From: Arenibacter amylolyticus
Lineage (GTDB): Bacteria > Bacteroidota > Bacteroidia > Flavobacteriales > Flavobacteriaceae
Assembly (NCBI RefSeq): GCF_002150785.1
Contig: NZ_MTAZ01000020.1
Location: 47,021 to 111,020 of the forward strand
Length of the DNA: 64,000 nt
Direction of reading: 5' to 3'
Below the pieces are notes generated by a model that saw nothing but the letters and a program-made list of their open reading frames with translations, did not search any database and was not told where the DNA came from. A program made the position numbers and the translations under genes. This document shows positions 9,035 to 17,912 of this stretch, in pieces. Each line of letters opens with the position of its first letter. Positions within the stretch are counted from its first letter, which is position 1.

Positions 9035-10066
9035 CTATTGATCACCAATCCTATCAAAAGAAGCCATAATGGGGAAGTGATCGGATAGCTTTACATTAAA
9101 ATTCTTGTGGGTCTTAACCTTAAATGCCTTATCCACTAAAATAAAATCTATCCGCACTGGATAGTATTTAAAATTAAAGGTTCTACCATATCCTTTCCCC
9201 TGCTCCATAAAAGTATCTTGCATATCCCCTTTAATCACATGGTAAACGTTAGAGAATTGGGTATTGTTAAAGTCGCCACAAACAATCTTCTTATAAGGTG
9301 TGGCCTCACGATGCTCATTAAAGATGGCCACTTGCTCTTGTTGCTTGGCAAAAGATCCGCTCATACGTCTAAAGAGCTTCGACTTTGGCTCCTTGGTAAT
9401 TTCTTCTACTGTAGGCACCACCTTATGCGATTCCAAATGCATATTATAGACACGAACCGTATCATTTTTCATCAATACATCTACATAGATCGCATTGTTG
9501 CTACTCTCTGGAAAATGCAAAGACCCCTTGTTTATTATTGGGAGTTTGGAATAGATTCCGAGCACCACTTTTTTGTGTCCGTATTCAAAATCGATAAATC
9601 GGTGTTTGTACTGAGCAAAATCGGCACTCTCTTTTTTAGTATAATCAAATTCCTGAAAACAAACTATATCGGGATCTGCCTCTTTCACCAAGCTTACAAT
9701 CTGATCACTAATAGTCTCATCCTTAATCATCTCAGAGCGATTAAATCCGCGAGTATTAAAACTCATGACACTTACCTCTCCCTTATCTATGGGCTGTTCC
9801 GAAGACTTAAATTTAAAGAAGGTACCCAAAACCAAGTACCCAATGAGCAAGACTACGGCAGACATCATCAGCTTGCGACTACCACGCAATAGCCAATAAC
9901 AAAAGAAAAGCACGTTACAGAGAACCAAGAGTGGTACTAGTAGTGAAAGAATAGACATAAAAGGAACCAGCGTAACCGGGACCCATGGCGCAAAGCAGGC
10001 CAATAGCAGTAAAAGGGAAAAACACCCGTTGAGAAGGAAAATGAACCTGTTAATGAGTTTTCGCAC
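9035..10066 (-). CDS. Endonuclease/exonuclease/phosphatase family membrane protein
   Basis: A 343-residue protein with two or three N-terminal membrane helices (residues ~8-85) and a C-terminal EEP catalytic domain. The domain motifs are in order: VMSFNTRGFN, IVCFQEFDYT (metal-binding Glu), YNMHLESH, CGDFNNT and the final SDHFPIMA (catalytic Asp-His). The active domain is probably on the far side of the inner membrane. Substrate is unknown; the fold includes DNases and sphingomyelinase- or phosphoinositide-type phosphatases. It is last in the minus-strand mutL operon, 4 bp after a rhomboid gene. Confidence 0.85.
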   Translation of the reverse strand: MRKLINRFIFLLNGCFSLLLLLACFAPWVPVTLVPFMSILSLLVPLLVLCNVLFFCYWLLRGSRKLMMSAVVLLIGYLVLGTFFKFKSSEQPIDKGEVSVMSFNTRGFNRSEMIKDETISDQIVSLVKEADPDIVCFQEFDYTKKESADFAQYKHRFIDFEYGHKKVVLGIYSKLPIINKGSLHFPESSNNAIYVDVLMKNDTVRVYNMHLESHKVVPTVEEITKEPKSKLFRRMSGSFAKQQEQVAIFNEHREATPYKKIVCGDFNNTQFSNVYHVIKGDMQDTFMEQGKGYGRTFNFKYYPVRIDFILVDKAFKVKTHKNFNVKLSDHFPIMASFDRIGDQ

Positions 10067-10070
10067 CTTC

Positions 10071-10952
10071 TTAATCTTCCTTACCTGCCTTAAACAAAAA
10101 ATCCTTTTCTGCCTTGGAAAGGCTTTCGTAACCAGATTTGCTTATCTTATCCAAAATGGCATCAATCTTTTTTTGATGGCTTTTTTTATCGTAGTTCCCC
10201 CGGGCAGCACTAGCTGTAGTCTTCTTTCTATAAACCGTTTTCATGGAAGCCTTTTTTTCCCTGCCCTTAAACATATTGGCAAAGCTATCTACTAGTTTTG
10301 AGAACCAACTACCAATGTCATTTCCTTTGGGGAGCTGGGTTGCATAATAATAACCAAGAGCTGCTCCCCCAATATGCGCTAGATGTCCGCCAATGTTATT
10401 CCCAACGGATATCTGTATTAAATCTAACAACACCACCAAGACCCCAATATGCCAAAGCTTTACATTAAAGAAAATAACACGCACCTCCTGATTAGGCAGA
10501 TAGGTACAGACAAAGATAAGCACTGCCGTAACCCCTGCAGAGGCACCAATAAGGGCCGTATTCTGTCCTATCAGAGCTGGAAAGATATTATAGCTCAATA
10601 AGAAAATCATCCCCCCGAAGATTACCCCCAGAAAGTAAACATTAATAAATTTTCTATTATCAAATAAATTTAGAAAAATCCTTCCGGCAAAGTACAACAT
10701 AATCATATTCCAAAAAATATGTCCAAATCCGGAATGAAAAAAGGAATAGGTAATAAGGGACCAAGGCTGGGTTAGGAACTCAAAAAACTCTTTGGGTAAC
10801 TGAAACCATTGTTCCACTCCCTTGTCATTGGCAGCCCCGAAGAGCAACACATTGATGATACCTCCAATAATAAAAATTGCAACATTAAATACTATTAGCT
10901 TCTCAGCAATACTCAGTCGATTGTAATAATATGAAATGTTTTGGTTTCGCAT
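10071..10952 (-). CDS. Rhomboid family intramembrane serine protease (with C-terminal tail)
   Basis: A 293-residue polytopic protein with the rhomboid catalytic Ser in GASAGVTAV and the catalytic His in GGHLAHIGGAALGYYY. After the last membrane helix comes a ~80-residue basic cytosolic tail. The tail includes KKSHQKKIDAILDKISKSGY, a motif seen at the end of many Bacteroidota rhomboids. The start was set at the TAATG overlap with the upstream rhomboid (10952) rather than four codons earlier. It forms a tandem pair with the next gene; the two are not close copies. Confidence 0.88.
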   Translation of the reverse strand: MRNQNISYYYNRLSIAEKLIVFNVAIFIIGGIINVLLFGAANDKGVEQWFQLPKEFFEFLTQPWSLITYSFFHSGFGHIFWNMIMLYFAGRIFLNLFDNRKFINVYFLGVIFGGMIFLLSYNIFPALIGQNTALIGASAGVTAVLIFVCTYLPNQEVRVIFFNVKLWHIGVLVVLLDLIQISVGNNIGGHLAHIGGAALGYYYATQLPKGNDIGSWFSKLVDSFANMFKGREKKASMKTVYRKKTTASAARGNYDKKSHQKKIDAILDKISKSGYESLSKAEKDFLFKAGKED

Positions 10953-11698
10953 TATAGATCCCATCTATTTTGATTAAACTGATTTTTTTTCCAATACCAC
11001 ATCATTATAAACCCAAACAAGGCGCCTCCAACGTGGGCAAAATGAGCAATTCCATTTCCAAAAATGGAATATCCCGTAACTCCAGAGAACAGATCTAGCC
11101 CAATAAGCACCGGAATAAAGTACTTTGCTTTTACCGGTACCGGTATAAACATTAAGAACAGCTCGCTATTAGGATAAGACATCCCAAAGGCCACCAACAC
11201 CCCATAAATAGCTCCAGAGGCCCCTACTGCCGGAGTATTGTAGGCACTTAAAAAGTTGTTTATAGTATCCGTAGAGGCTATGTTATACCAGCTGGGACTG
11301 TATTTTCCACTACTGATGATTTCCATTATCTGTTCCCTGGGAATACCAGAACTCACCAAGGCCTCCATCCCCTGATTAAAATAGTAATAATTTACCCCAG
11401 TATGGATTAAGGCAGCCCCAATACCTGCAGAAAAATAGAAAAACAGGAATTTATTCTTGCCCCACATTCTTTCCAATGGCGAACCAAAGGCCCAAAGTGC
11501 ATACATATTAAATAATATATGCATCAACCCCCCATGCATAAACATATGGGACAATACCTGCCAAAATTCAAAATTTCCATTTTTTGTAAACCAAAGCGAA
11601 AACCACTGGTACATTTGGTCCCCGTATAAATATGTAGCTACAAAAAACAGCCCATTTACAATAATCAAGTGCTTTACAGCGCCCGTAATTCTACCCAT
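10952..11698 (-). CDS. Rhomboid family intramembrane serine protease
   Basis: A 248-residue rhomboid with about six membrane helices. The catalytic Ser is in VGASGAIYGVLVAFG and the His in AHFAHVGGALFGF. The HMFMHGGLMHILFNMYALWAFG segment is the conserved loop-helix region with the HxxxN arrangement. The ATG directly abuts the mutL stop codon, and its own stop overlaps the next rhomboid's ATG by one base. Substrates are unknown. Confidence 0.9.
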   Translation of the reverse strand: MGRITGAVKHLIIVNGLFFVATYLYGDQMYQWFSLWFTKNGNFEFWQVLSHMFMHGGLMHILFNMYALWAFGSPLERMWGKNKFLFFYFSAGIGAALIHTGVNYYYFNQGMEALVSSGIPREQIMEIISSGKYSPSWYNIASTDTINNFLSAYNTPAVGASGAIYGVLVAFGMSYPNSELFLMFIPVPVKAKYFIPVLIGLDLFSGVTGYSIFGNGIAHFAHVGGALFGFIMMWYWKKNQFNQNRWDL

Positions 11699-13549
11699 CT
11701 ACAAAAATTTTTTATCAATATCGTCTTCCGTAATGGTGACGTATATAGATTTATTAAAAGGACTTAGTCTAGATTCCTTGCAGGCAAATAAGTCGTTCAC
11801 CAGTGCCAATTGCGAATCCCTGTCTAGCACCTCCCCCGTTTTAACGGCCAAAGATTTTGCCAGAGTCTTGGACAGCACATCGGTTTGCGAAAACCCGTCT
11901 ACCTCAAAATCTTGTTGATAATCCGATATCAACTGGTCTAAGATCATCTCCACTTCGCTCTCTGAGACCGATAAGGGAACCCCGGTAATCTTTATTTCCT
12001 CTTCCCCTATAGCCTCAAAATCGAATCCCAAGGAAATTAAATTTTCCTGTATCTCCATAATGATATCTCGATCCGATTTGGAGAAAGTTAAAGATAAGGG
12101 AAATAATAATTGTTGACTCACCGCTTCTTTAACGGTAATATTCTTTAAAAAGTTCTCATATAGCACCCGCTGATGGGCCCTACTTTGATCTATGACCACC
12201 ATCCCAGATTTTATAGTGGTCACTATGTACTTACGCCTTAGTTGAAAGGTAGTGGTTACCGCATCTAGGCCAACCTTTTGGTCGTCAAAAATAGAACCGG
12301 TTATAGTTTCAGATTCAAAGCTAACACTACTAAAATCGGTGCTACCCACTCCTTCAGATTCCATCCCCGAGTAAAGGGACTCCCATCCTTTGGTGGCAGG
12401 TTTCTGAAAACTGGACCGGCCAGAGCTAGTTGCCATTTCATCCTTAAAGGGATTAAAGCCAGCATCCACTACTACACGCGGTTGTTCCACGGATTTGTTT
12501 TTATAATCATAGGGAGTCTCTAAATTTTGATCCCGATCAAAATCTAGGGTGGGGATAACATTAAATTGCCCCAAACTGTGTTTTACCGTAGACCTTAATA
12601 TGGCATACAAGGTATGCTCATCATCAAACTTCACCTCCGTTTTGGTAGGGTGAATGTTGATATCAATGGAGCCAGGATCTACCGTTAAGTACAGAAAGTA
12701 CCCTGGATGACTCTCCTTTTTTATGAGTCCGTCAAATGCCGCTACGATAGCGTGATGCAAATAGGGACTTTTTATATATCTATTATTAACAAAAAAAAAC
12801 TGTTCTCCTCTACTCTTTTTTGCAAATTCGGGCTTACAGATAAAACCGTTGATAGTAACTACCTGTGTCTCCTCATGTACAGGGACCAACTTTTCATTGG
12901 TCTTCCCCCCAAAAACATTAACGATCCGCTGACGGTCGTTGGATTTTGGCAAGTTAAAGATTTCACTCCCGTTATTATAAAAGTGAAAGCCTATAGACGG
13001 ATGCGCCAAGGCCACTCGGTGAAACTCATCTATAATATGCCGCAACTCTACCTGGGTAGATTTAAGGAAATTACGCCTAGCCGGAATATTGAAGAATAAA
13101 TTCTTCACCATCATAGAGGTTCCCTTAGGGGCCACGGCCACTTCTTGAGAAACAACCTTGCTTCCTTCTATTTTAATATGTGTAGCTACCTCATCCTGTT
13201 CTGTCCTAGACTGCATTTCCACATGGGCGATAGCCGCTATGGAGGCTAGGGCCTCTCCCCTAAACCCATTGGTGCTAAGGTTAAACAGGTCTTCTGCCTT
13301 GGTAATCTTAGAAGTAGCATGCCGCTCAAAACTGAGTCGGGCATCGGTGGGACTCATTCCCACCCCATCATCAATAACTTGGATTAGGGTCTTGCCCCCA
13401 TCCTTAATAATTAATTTAACGGTAGTTGCCCCTGCATCAATAGCATTCTCCATTAATTCCTTAACAACGGAAGCGGGGCGTTGCACCACCTCCCCTGCAG
13501 CAATCTGGTTAGCTACATGATCTGGTAAAAGTTGTATGATATCTGGCAT
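11699..13549 (-). CDS. mutL: DNA mismatch-repair protein MutL
   Basis: A 616-residue MutL with the N-terminal GHKL ATPase motifs: KELMENAIDAGA, DDGVGM, RHATSKI and GFRGEALASI. A transducer domain and a poorly conserved linker (~330-430) follow. The C-terminal dimerisation domain has a changed endonuclease signature. Where endonuclease-type MutL proteins read DQHAxxE, this one reads DQSRAHQRVLYE (from residue 454, coordinates ~12155-12190), replacing the His and the first Glu. The C-terminal ACHxA-type zinc motif is also altered (ACKESRLSP). Nicking activity may therefore be absent or depend on other residues. The start overlaps the preceding stop by TAATG. Confidence 0.95.
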   Translation of the reverse strand: MPDIIQLLPDHVANQIAAGEVVQRPASVVKELMENAIDAGATTVKLIIKDGGKTLIQVIDDGVGMSPTDARLSFERHATSKITKAEDLFNLSTNGFRGEALASIAAIAHVEMQSRTEQDEVATHIKIEGSKVVSQEVAVAPKGTSMMVKNLFFNIPARRNFLKSTQVELRHIIDEFHRVALAHPSIGFHFYNNGSEIFNLPKSNDRQRIVNVFGGKTNEKLVPVHEETQVVTINGFICKPEFAKKSRGEQFFFVNNRYIKSPYLHHAIVAAFDGLIKKESHPGYFLYLTVDPGSIDINIHPTKTEVKFDDEHTLYAILRSTVKHSLGQFNVIPTLDFDRDQNLETPYDYKNKSVEQPRVVVDAGFNPFKDEMATSSGRSSFQKPATKGWESLYSGMESEGVGSTDFSSVSFESETITGSIFDDQKVGLDAVTTTFQLRRKYIVTTIKSGMVVIDQSRAHQRVLYENFLKNITVKEAVSQQLLFPLSLTFSKSDRDIIMEIQENLISLGFDFEAIGEEEIKITGVPLSVSESEVEMILDQLISDYQQDFEVDGFSQTDVLSKTLAKSLAVKTGEVLDRDSQLALVNDLFACKESRLSPFNKSIYVTITEDDIDKKFL

Positions 13550-13839
13550 TATTGCGAAATAAAAATAGATAGATCGAAATCTATGATGTAAAGGAACACC
13601 AGGACAAGTATCGCTATGATAATCGCCATCCGAATGTTCTGATTCCGATTGCTAGAACTTTTCAAGTCCTCAATGGCTCTGGAGAATTTACCCTTTAGGC
13701 CAGAACGACCATCCAAAGAAGGCCTAAACTTGTCAAACTTATGCTCAATCTTAAAGGGGTTCCCCTCTCCCTTATCGTTATAATAACGCGGGGTATAATT
13801 GAACTTTTTATTCTTACGTAATCTTGAAAATTTTCCCAT
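13549..13839 (-). CDS. Small membrane-anchored protein between ribH and mutL
   Basis: A 96-residue protein with a basic, tyrosine-rich N-terminal half (RLRKNKKFNYTPRYYNDKGEGNPF) and one C-terminal membrane helix (MAIIIAILVLVFLYIIDF). It is conserved at this position in flavobacteria and is often labelled riboflavin synthase beta subunit in databases. Nothing in the sequence supports that label; it looks like a by-product of being next to ribH. It is first gene of the mutL operon, overlapping mutL by one base. Function unknown. Confidence 0.75.
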   Translation of the reverse strand: MGKFSRLRKNKKFNYTPRYYNDKGEGNPFKIEHKFDKFRPSLDGRSGLKGKFSRAIEDLKSSSNRNQNIRMAIIIAILVLVFLYIIDFDLSIFISQ

Positions 13840-13852
13840 ATCCTTAGATTCC

Positions 13853-13860
13853 CAAAGTTA
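13853..13860 (-). promoter_or_regulatory. Probable -7 element for the mutL operon
   Basis: TAACTTTG on the minus strand, a perfect TAnnTTTG, lies 21 nt before the ATG at 13839. A TTG lies 24 nt upstream (13885-13887), slightly beyond the usual spacing. It would separate the mutL operon from the TPR-ribH operon. Confidence 0.55.
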
Positions 13861-13879
13861 CTCAAAATAGAAAAATTTG

Positions 13880-13936
13880 ACGTACAAGTCTTGCTAAAAT
13901 ATGTTAACATTTCTAGGCAAGGACAGCTTTGTACGT
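13880..13936 (-). terminator. Long imperfect stem-loop after ribH, possible terminator
   Basis: The outer arms ACGTACAA (13880-13887) and TTGTACGT (13929-13936) are perfectly complementary. An inner GTCTTGC / GCAAGGAC pairing with one bulge and a TGTTAACA core extend it. On the minus strand a short T-run follows (CAAATTTTT), so it may end the ribH transcript just before the mutL-operon promoter. Confidence 0.5.
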
Positions 13937-13977
13937 TTGGCTGCCTTCTAATTTAAAAAAAGGAGGTATGGGAGGTA

Positions 13978-14460
13978 CTAATTCCCCAAACTAGCCATCT
14001 TAATGGCGGCTATGGCGGCTTCTGTACCTTTATTGCCATGCTTGCCTCCACTACGGGCAATGGCTTGATCCATATTATTGTCGGTCAGCACACAAAAAAT
14101 TACAGGGGTCTCCGTTCTCACGTTCAGATCCATAATTCCCTGAGCTGCGGCCCCACAAACAAAATCGAAGTGCATGGTCTCACCTTTAATAACGCTACCT
14201 ATTACAATTACAGCGTCTACCTTTTTGGTGTTGATCATTTTTTTTGCCCCAAAGGCAAGTTCAAAACTACCAGGTACGTTCCAGCGAACAATATGCCCTT
14301 CCTTAGCCCCGCAATCCAATAAGGTTGCTAAAGCCCCTTCATAGAGTGCCTCCGTAATATTTGCATTCCATTCAGAAACAACAATCCCAAACCGCAAATT
14401 TGCTGCGTTTGGGACCGTTGTTTTATCATACTCCGATAAATTCTGCTTCTTAATAGCCAT
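13978..14460 (-). CDS. ribH: 6,7-dimethyl-8-ribityllumazine synthase
   Basis: This enzyme condenses the ribityl-aminopyrimidine intermediate with dihydroxybutanone phosphate in riboflavin synthesis. It is 160 residues from the chosen start MAIKKQN. Visible motifs are FGIVVSEWNANIT, WNVPGSFELAFGAKKM, VIVIGSVIKGETMHFDFVC (with the catalytic His of the GExxHF motif) and PVIFCVLTDNNMDQAIAR. Upstream in-frame codons were excluded because they run into the TPR gene. It starts one base after the TPR stop codon. Confidence 0.95.
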   Translation of the reverse strand: MAIKKQNLSEYDKTTVPNAANLRFGIVVSEWNANITEALYEGALATLLDCGAKEGHIVRWNVPGSFELAFGAKKMINTKKVDAVIVIGSVIKGETMHFDFVCGAAAQGIMDLNVRTETPVIFCVLTDNNMDQAIARSGGKHGNKGTEAAIAAIKMASLGN

Positions 14461-14461
14461 C

Positions 14462-15226
14462 TTAAATACTTTTAGCTTTTCCAATAAAGGCATCTATTGT
14501 CCTAGCCTCTTCAGAAGCTGGGAATTCGTCCTTTATTCTCTGGAAATATTTAAGCGCCTTCTTTTTATTATCCAATTCAAGCGCTGTTACTCCTGCCTTG
14601 TATAAAAACTTGGGAGTTGTATATTCATTAGTACTATGGGAAACTGCTTTCTCGTAATAATCCAACGCTTCCTTGGGTTGGTTCAATTGTAAAAAAGCAT
14701 CACCGATACCTCCTTTAGCAACAGCTCCCAAAATTAAATCCTTAGAGGAGAAACCTTCTAGGTATTTTATAGCCTCGTCATATTTCTGCATGTTCAAATA
14801 GGCCATTCCGGCGGAATACTTTGCCAAGTTAGCGGCAGGCGTTCCGTTGTACTCTTCAATAATATCTAAAAATCCGTATTTACCCTCGGCACCATTCAAT
14901 GCCAAAGTGAACAAAGAATCTTTTTCTGAAGAAGCATATAGGGCTTCGTCAAAGTATTGTTGCGGATACAACATCTCATTGGCAGCACTAGCAGCCCTTG
15001 GCTTTTCCACGAACTGAAAATATGCCATATATCCCAAAACAGATACGGCGATAATACCTATCACCCCTAATATATAATTTTGGTTCCTAGATACCCATTC
15101 CTCGGATTTGGAAGCACCTTCATCTAAGGAGCTAAACACCTCTGCAGTGGTACTCTCCTGCTTATCCAATAGATTTTCTTCTTCTTTATTTTTCGGTTTA
15201 TAACCTCTTTTCTTGTAAGTTGCCAT
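14462..15226 (-). CDS. Tetratricopeptide-repeat membrane protein
   Basis: A 254-residue protein with an N-terminal charged cytosolic segment, one membrane helix (YILGVIGIIAVSVLGYMAYFQF, residues ~50-71) and then TPR-like repeats. The repeats are recognisable from NLAKYSAGMAYLNMQKYDEAIKYLEGF, GIGDAFLQLNQPKEALDYYEKAV and AGVTALELDNKKKALKYFQRI. The layout matches YfgM/BamD-like periplasmic scaffold proteins. No enzymatic motif is present. It is first gene of a two-gene operon with ribH. A TATTTTTG -7 box lies at 15248-15255 on the minus strand. Confidence 0.85.
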   Translation of the reverse strand: MATYKKRGYKPKNKEEENLLDKQESTTAEVFSSLDEGASKSEEWVSRNQNYILGVIGIIAVSVLGYMAYFQFVEKPRAASAANEMLYPQQYFDEALYASSEKDSLFTLALNGAEGKYGFLDIIEEYNGTPAANLAKYSAGMAYLNMQKYDEAIKYLEGFSSKDLILGAVAKGGIGDAFLQLNQPKEALDYYEKAVSHSTNEYTTPKFLYKAGVTALELDNKKKALKYFQRIKDEFPASEEARTIDAFIGKAKSI

Positions 15227-15247
15227 TATAGAATTTGATTAGTCGCG

Positions 15248-15255
15248 CAAAAATA
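15248..15255 (-). promoter_or_regulatory. -7 element for the TPR-ribH transcript
   Basis: A perfect TATTTTTG on the minus strand, 29 nt before the ATG at 15226. No TTG was found at the expected upstream spacing. Confidence 0.5.
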
Positions 15256-15350
15256 TAGATTTTATCCAAATCCCGCCCCCTATTTGTGGTTAATTTTAGA
15301 TAATTTGCGGTTTGCTTGACTATTGGAAAATAAAAATTTTACTTCGCAGC

Positions 15351-16430
15351 ATGTTTCTAAAGAAATTATCGCTTATTAATTATAAAAACTTCGAGTCACA
15401 AAGCTTTGAATTCGATTCAAAGATCAATTGTTTTGTAGGCGATAACGGGGTGGGAAAAACCAATGTTCTAGACGCCATCTATCACCTTTCCTTTGGTAAG
15501 AGTTATTTTAACCCCATTGCTACTCAGAATATAAGGCACGATTCCGATTTTTTTGTACTGGAAGGAGACTTCCATAAAAATGACCGGGATGAAAAAATCC
15601 TCTGCAGCTTTAAAAAGGGGATGAAAAAAGTGATTAAGCGCAACGCCAAGCCCTATGAAAAGTTCTCGGATCATATAGGATTTCTACCCTTGGTAATTAT
15701 CTCTCCGGCAGATCGTGATCTAATTATAGAGGGAAGCGAGACCAGACGTAAATTTATGGACGGAGTCATCTCCCAATCCGATAAAGTTTATCTCCAAAAT
15801 TTAATTGCCTACAACAAAGTGCTGGCACAAAGGAATTCGCTTTTAAAGTACTTCGCCTTTAATCACACTTTTGACGCCGACACCTTGGGAATATACAACT
15901 CCCAATTACACCAATACGGTCAAGAGATATTCAAAAAAAGACTGGCCTTTATTGAATCGTTCATCCCAATATTCCAAGAACAATACCTTGCCATTTCGGG
16001 AGGTAGGGAACCCGTAAATTTAACATACCAAAGCAAGTTACTGGAAAATAATCTACTAACTTTATTGGAGGAAAATCTGGAAAAGGACAAGGCCTTGCAG
16101 TATACCAGCACAGGGATCCACAGGGACGACCTACTATTTGCCATAGATGGTCATCCCATTAAAAAATTTGGAAGCCAAGGACAACAAAAGTCTTTTTTGA
16201 TTGCCCTAAAATTGGCGCAGTTTCAATTCATTAAAAAACAGGCAGGCACAACGCCCTTACTTTTGTTGGATGATATTTTTGACAAATTGGATGAAACAAG
16301 GGTAGCCCATATTATCCGCTTGGTAGACGAGGATAATTTTGGACAAATTTTCCTTAGTGACACCCATTCCGAGAGAACTGAAAATGCCGTTAAACACACA
16401 AATCAATCGTATAAAATATTTAAGTTGTAA
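15351..16430 (+). CDS. recF: DNA replication and repair protein RecF
   Basis: An SMC-like ATPase that helps load RecA at gaps. The Walker A motif [13 protein letters not shown] is at residues 30-42. The RecF signature [21 protein letters not shown] is near residue 280. The Walker B segment [17 protein letters not shown] follows, and the C-terminal D-loop region is present. At 359 residues it has standard length. The start chosen is ATG 15351 ([14 protein letters not shown]); in-frame upstream codons lack similarity. It heads a plus-strand group with a lipoprotein gene and dciA, divergent from the TPR-ribH operon. Confidence 0.95.
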   Translation: MFLKKLSLINYKNFESQSFEFDSKINCFVGDNGVGKTNVLDAIYHLSFGKSYFNPIATQNIRHDSDFFVLEGDFHKNDRDEKILCSFKKGMKKVIKRNAKPYEKFSDHIGFLPLVIISPADRDLIIEGSETRRKFMDGVISQSDKVYLQNLIAYNKVLAQRNSLLKYFAFNHTFDADTLGIYNSQLHQYGQEIFKKRLAFIESFIPIFQEQYLAISGGREPVNLTYQSKLLENNLLTLLEENLEKDKALQYTSTGIHRDDLLFAIDGHPIKKFGSQGQQKSFLIALKLAQFQFIKKQAGTTPLLLLDDIFDKLDETRVAHIIRLVDEDNFGQIFLSDTHSERTENAVKHTNQSYKIFKL

Positions 16431-16434
16431 ATAA

Positions 16435-16851
16435 ATGAGAACAAGCTACCTTTTTTTAATTTCCCTACTCTTTATTTCCTGTAAACAAGAAGTGAGCTGG
16501 GACCAAATTCATCATTTAAACGGATACTGGGAAATAGATAAAGTAAGCTTTCCAGACGGCACTGAAAAATCATACGCGATAAACACCACCATAGACTATA
16601 TAGAGGTTGCAGGCAAAGAAGGTTTCCGAAAAAAGGTTCAACCCACCCTCAAAGGCACCTTTGACACCTCCGACGACGCAGAGTCCTTTACCCTATTGGA
16701 AAGAAATGGAGGTATTAGCATGCACTATAAAAATGAATTGAGCGAATGGGAGGAAAAGATCAGCAGTTTGGAGCAAGACCGGTTTAGCACCACCAATCAG
16801 GAGCAGGTCACCTACCATTATAAACGTTTCACCCCCATTAATCTGGAATAA
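16435..16851 (+). CDS. Hypothetical lipoprotein between recF and dciA
   Basis: A 138-residue protein with a lipoprotein signal (MRTSYLFLISLLFISCK; lipobox LFISC). A small beta-rich domain begins LNGYWEIDKVSFPDGTEK, reminiscent of lipocalin-like fold proteins of Bacteroidota. It is packed 4 bp after recF and 2 bp before DUF721, so it is co-transcribed with DNA-replication genes without an evident functional link. Confidence 0.75.
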   Translation: MRTSYLFLISLLFISCKQEVSWDQIHHLNGYWEIDKVSFPDGTEKSYAINTTIDYIEVAGKEGFRKKVQPTLKGTFDTSDDAESFTLLERNGGISMHYKNELSEWEEKISSLEQDRFSTTNQEQVTYHYKRFTPINLE

Positions 16852-16853
16852 CC

Positions 16854-17150
16854 ATGACAAAAAGAAAAAGCAACAACCTAAACATGGGCGAAGCCCTACA
16901 AGAATTTATAAAAGCCAACAAACTCCAAAAAGGGATGGATCGGGTAAATGCCCGGGAGGCATGGAAAAAAATGATGGGCAACGGGGTAAACAACTACACC
17001 ACCGCCATAGAATTGCGAAACGACACCCTTTTTGTATCCCTATCCTCCTCCGTGCTTCGGGAAGAGCTGAGCCATGGAAAATCTAAGATTGTAAAAATGC
17101 TAAACGAAGAATTGGGCCGGGAAATAGTTTCAAAGATCGTACTACGCTAG
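16854..17150 (+). CDS. DUF721 protein, DciA-like helicase-loading factor
   Basis: A 98-residue protein of the DUF721/DciA family. Landmarks are the WKKMMGNGVNNYTTAIELRNDTLFVSLSSSVLREEL core and a closing INEELGREIV-like segment (LNEELGREIVSKIVLR). DciA family members load or operate the replicative helicase in bacteria lacking DnaC. The recF neighbourhood supports a replication role. A bidirectional terminator follows. Confidence 0.85.
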   Translation: MTKRKSNNLNMGEALQEFIKANKLQKGMDRVNAREAWKKMMGNGVNNYTTAIELRNDTLFVSLSSSVLREELSHGKSKIVKMLNEELGREIVSKIVLR

Positions 17151-17170
17151 TACCCCAGCAATAAGAAATA

Positions 17171-17199
17171 AAAAAGGGCAACTCTGTGTTGCCCTTTTT
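17171..17199. terminator. Bidirectional terminator between dciA and ndk
   Basis: AAAAAGGGCAAC / GTTGCCCTTTTT perfect stem with a TCTGT loop. The T-run on the plus strand and A-run on the other side allow it to serve both converging transcripts. Confidence 0.9.
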
Positions 17200-17222
17200 C
17201 TATGCTACTAAAATCTTATTTA

Positions 17223-17642
17223 CTAAAATACTTCCCTTCCTGCAAAATGAAAAGCTCCCTCAATAGCAGCATTCTCATCGCTATCCGAGCCGTGAACCGC
17301 ATTTTCGCCAATGGAAGTAGCATACAATTTACGGATAGTACCTTCTGCAGCTTCAGCAGGATTGGTAGCACCGATCAAGGCACGAAAATCCTCAACGGCA
17401 TTATCTTTTTCTAAAATAGCGGCTACAATAGGGCCTCTACTCATAAATTCTACCAATTCGCCATAAAATGGACGTTCTTTGTGCACTGCATAAAACTCCT
17501 CCGCGTCCCTTGTGCTCAATTGAGTATATTTCATGGCAACAATCTTGAATCCGGCAGAAGTTATTTTGTCCAAAATTCCACCAATATGTCCGTTTTCAAC
17601 GGCATCTGGCTTTATCATGGTAAATGTTCTGTTTGCAATCAT
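17223..17642 (-). CDS. ndk: Nucleoside-diphosphate kinase
   Basis: This kinase transfers the terminal phosphate from NTPs to NDPs. It has 139 residues, exactly the usual length, from [15 protein letters not shown]. The active-site His is H117 in [13 protein letters not shown]. The [18 protein letters not shown] and [15 protein letters not shown] segments match the family. In-frame codons upstream of 17642 were rejected because the promoter lies there (17659-17688). It is a single-gene transcript. Confidence 0.97.
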   Translation of the reverse strand: MIANRTFTMIKPDAVENGHIGGILDKITSAGFKIVAMKYTQLSTRDAEEFYAVHKERPFYGELVEFMSRGPIVAAILEKDNAVEDFRALIGATNPAEAAEGTIRKLYATSIGENAVHGSDSDENAAIEGAFHFAGREVF

Positions 17643-17658
17643 CTCTTTAAATTTTGGG

Positions 17659-17688
17659 CAAAAATACATTTTATTCTTCAACTTACAA
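17659..17688 (-). promoter_or_regulatory. ndk promoter (Bacteroidota consensus)
   Basis: On the minus strand, TTG (17686-17688), a 19-nt spacer and TATTTTTG (17659-17666) match TTG-N17-23-TAnnTTTG. The predicted transcript starts around 17653, giving a short ~10-nt leader. Confidence 0.75.
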
Positions 17689-17899
17689 CAACAAAAAATG
17701 GGTCCACCCGCAAACACACAGCCACTTACCCCTTATAAAGCGCACCCTTTTTTAACCATTACAAAGCCTAAAACACCCCATATATACCCTCAGAAAAAGC
17801 CATAACTACTATTGAAAAACCATGCCTTTTACTCCTAAATCCGTACTAATTTTAGATTCATAATTACAAATCGGGATATTAGTATATATTTACAAATTG

Positions 17900-17907
17900 T
17901 ATCTTTG
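17900..17907 (+). promoter_or_regulatory. -7 element abutting the DHH-phosphoesterase start
   Basis: A perfect TATCTTTG 13 nt before the A of ATG 17913. The expected transcription start, 5-7 nt past the box, would fall on or next to the start codon, suggesting a leaderless mRNA. Confidence 0.55.
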
Positions 17908-17912
17908 CGCAC

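Noticed and set aside
9218..9892. 224-codon plus-strand ORF opposite the EEP phosphatase gene
   Set aside because: It is a shadow frame; the minus strand carries a full set of EEP catalytic motifs and the plus frame has no recognisable domain.
11457..11918. 153-codon plus-strand ORF spanning the rhomboid-mutL junction
   Set aside because: It crosses the boundary of two well-supported minus-strand genes and has no conserved motif.
13549..13839. Riboflavin synthase beta subunit
   Set aside because: Real lumazine synthase (ribH) is the neighbouring gene at 13978-14460. The 96-residue protein has a membrane helix and no lumazine-synthase motif.
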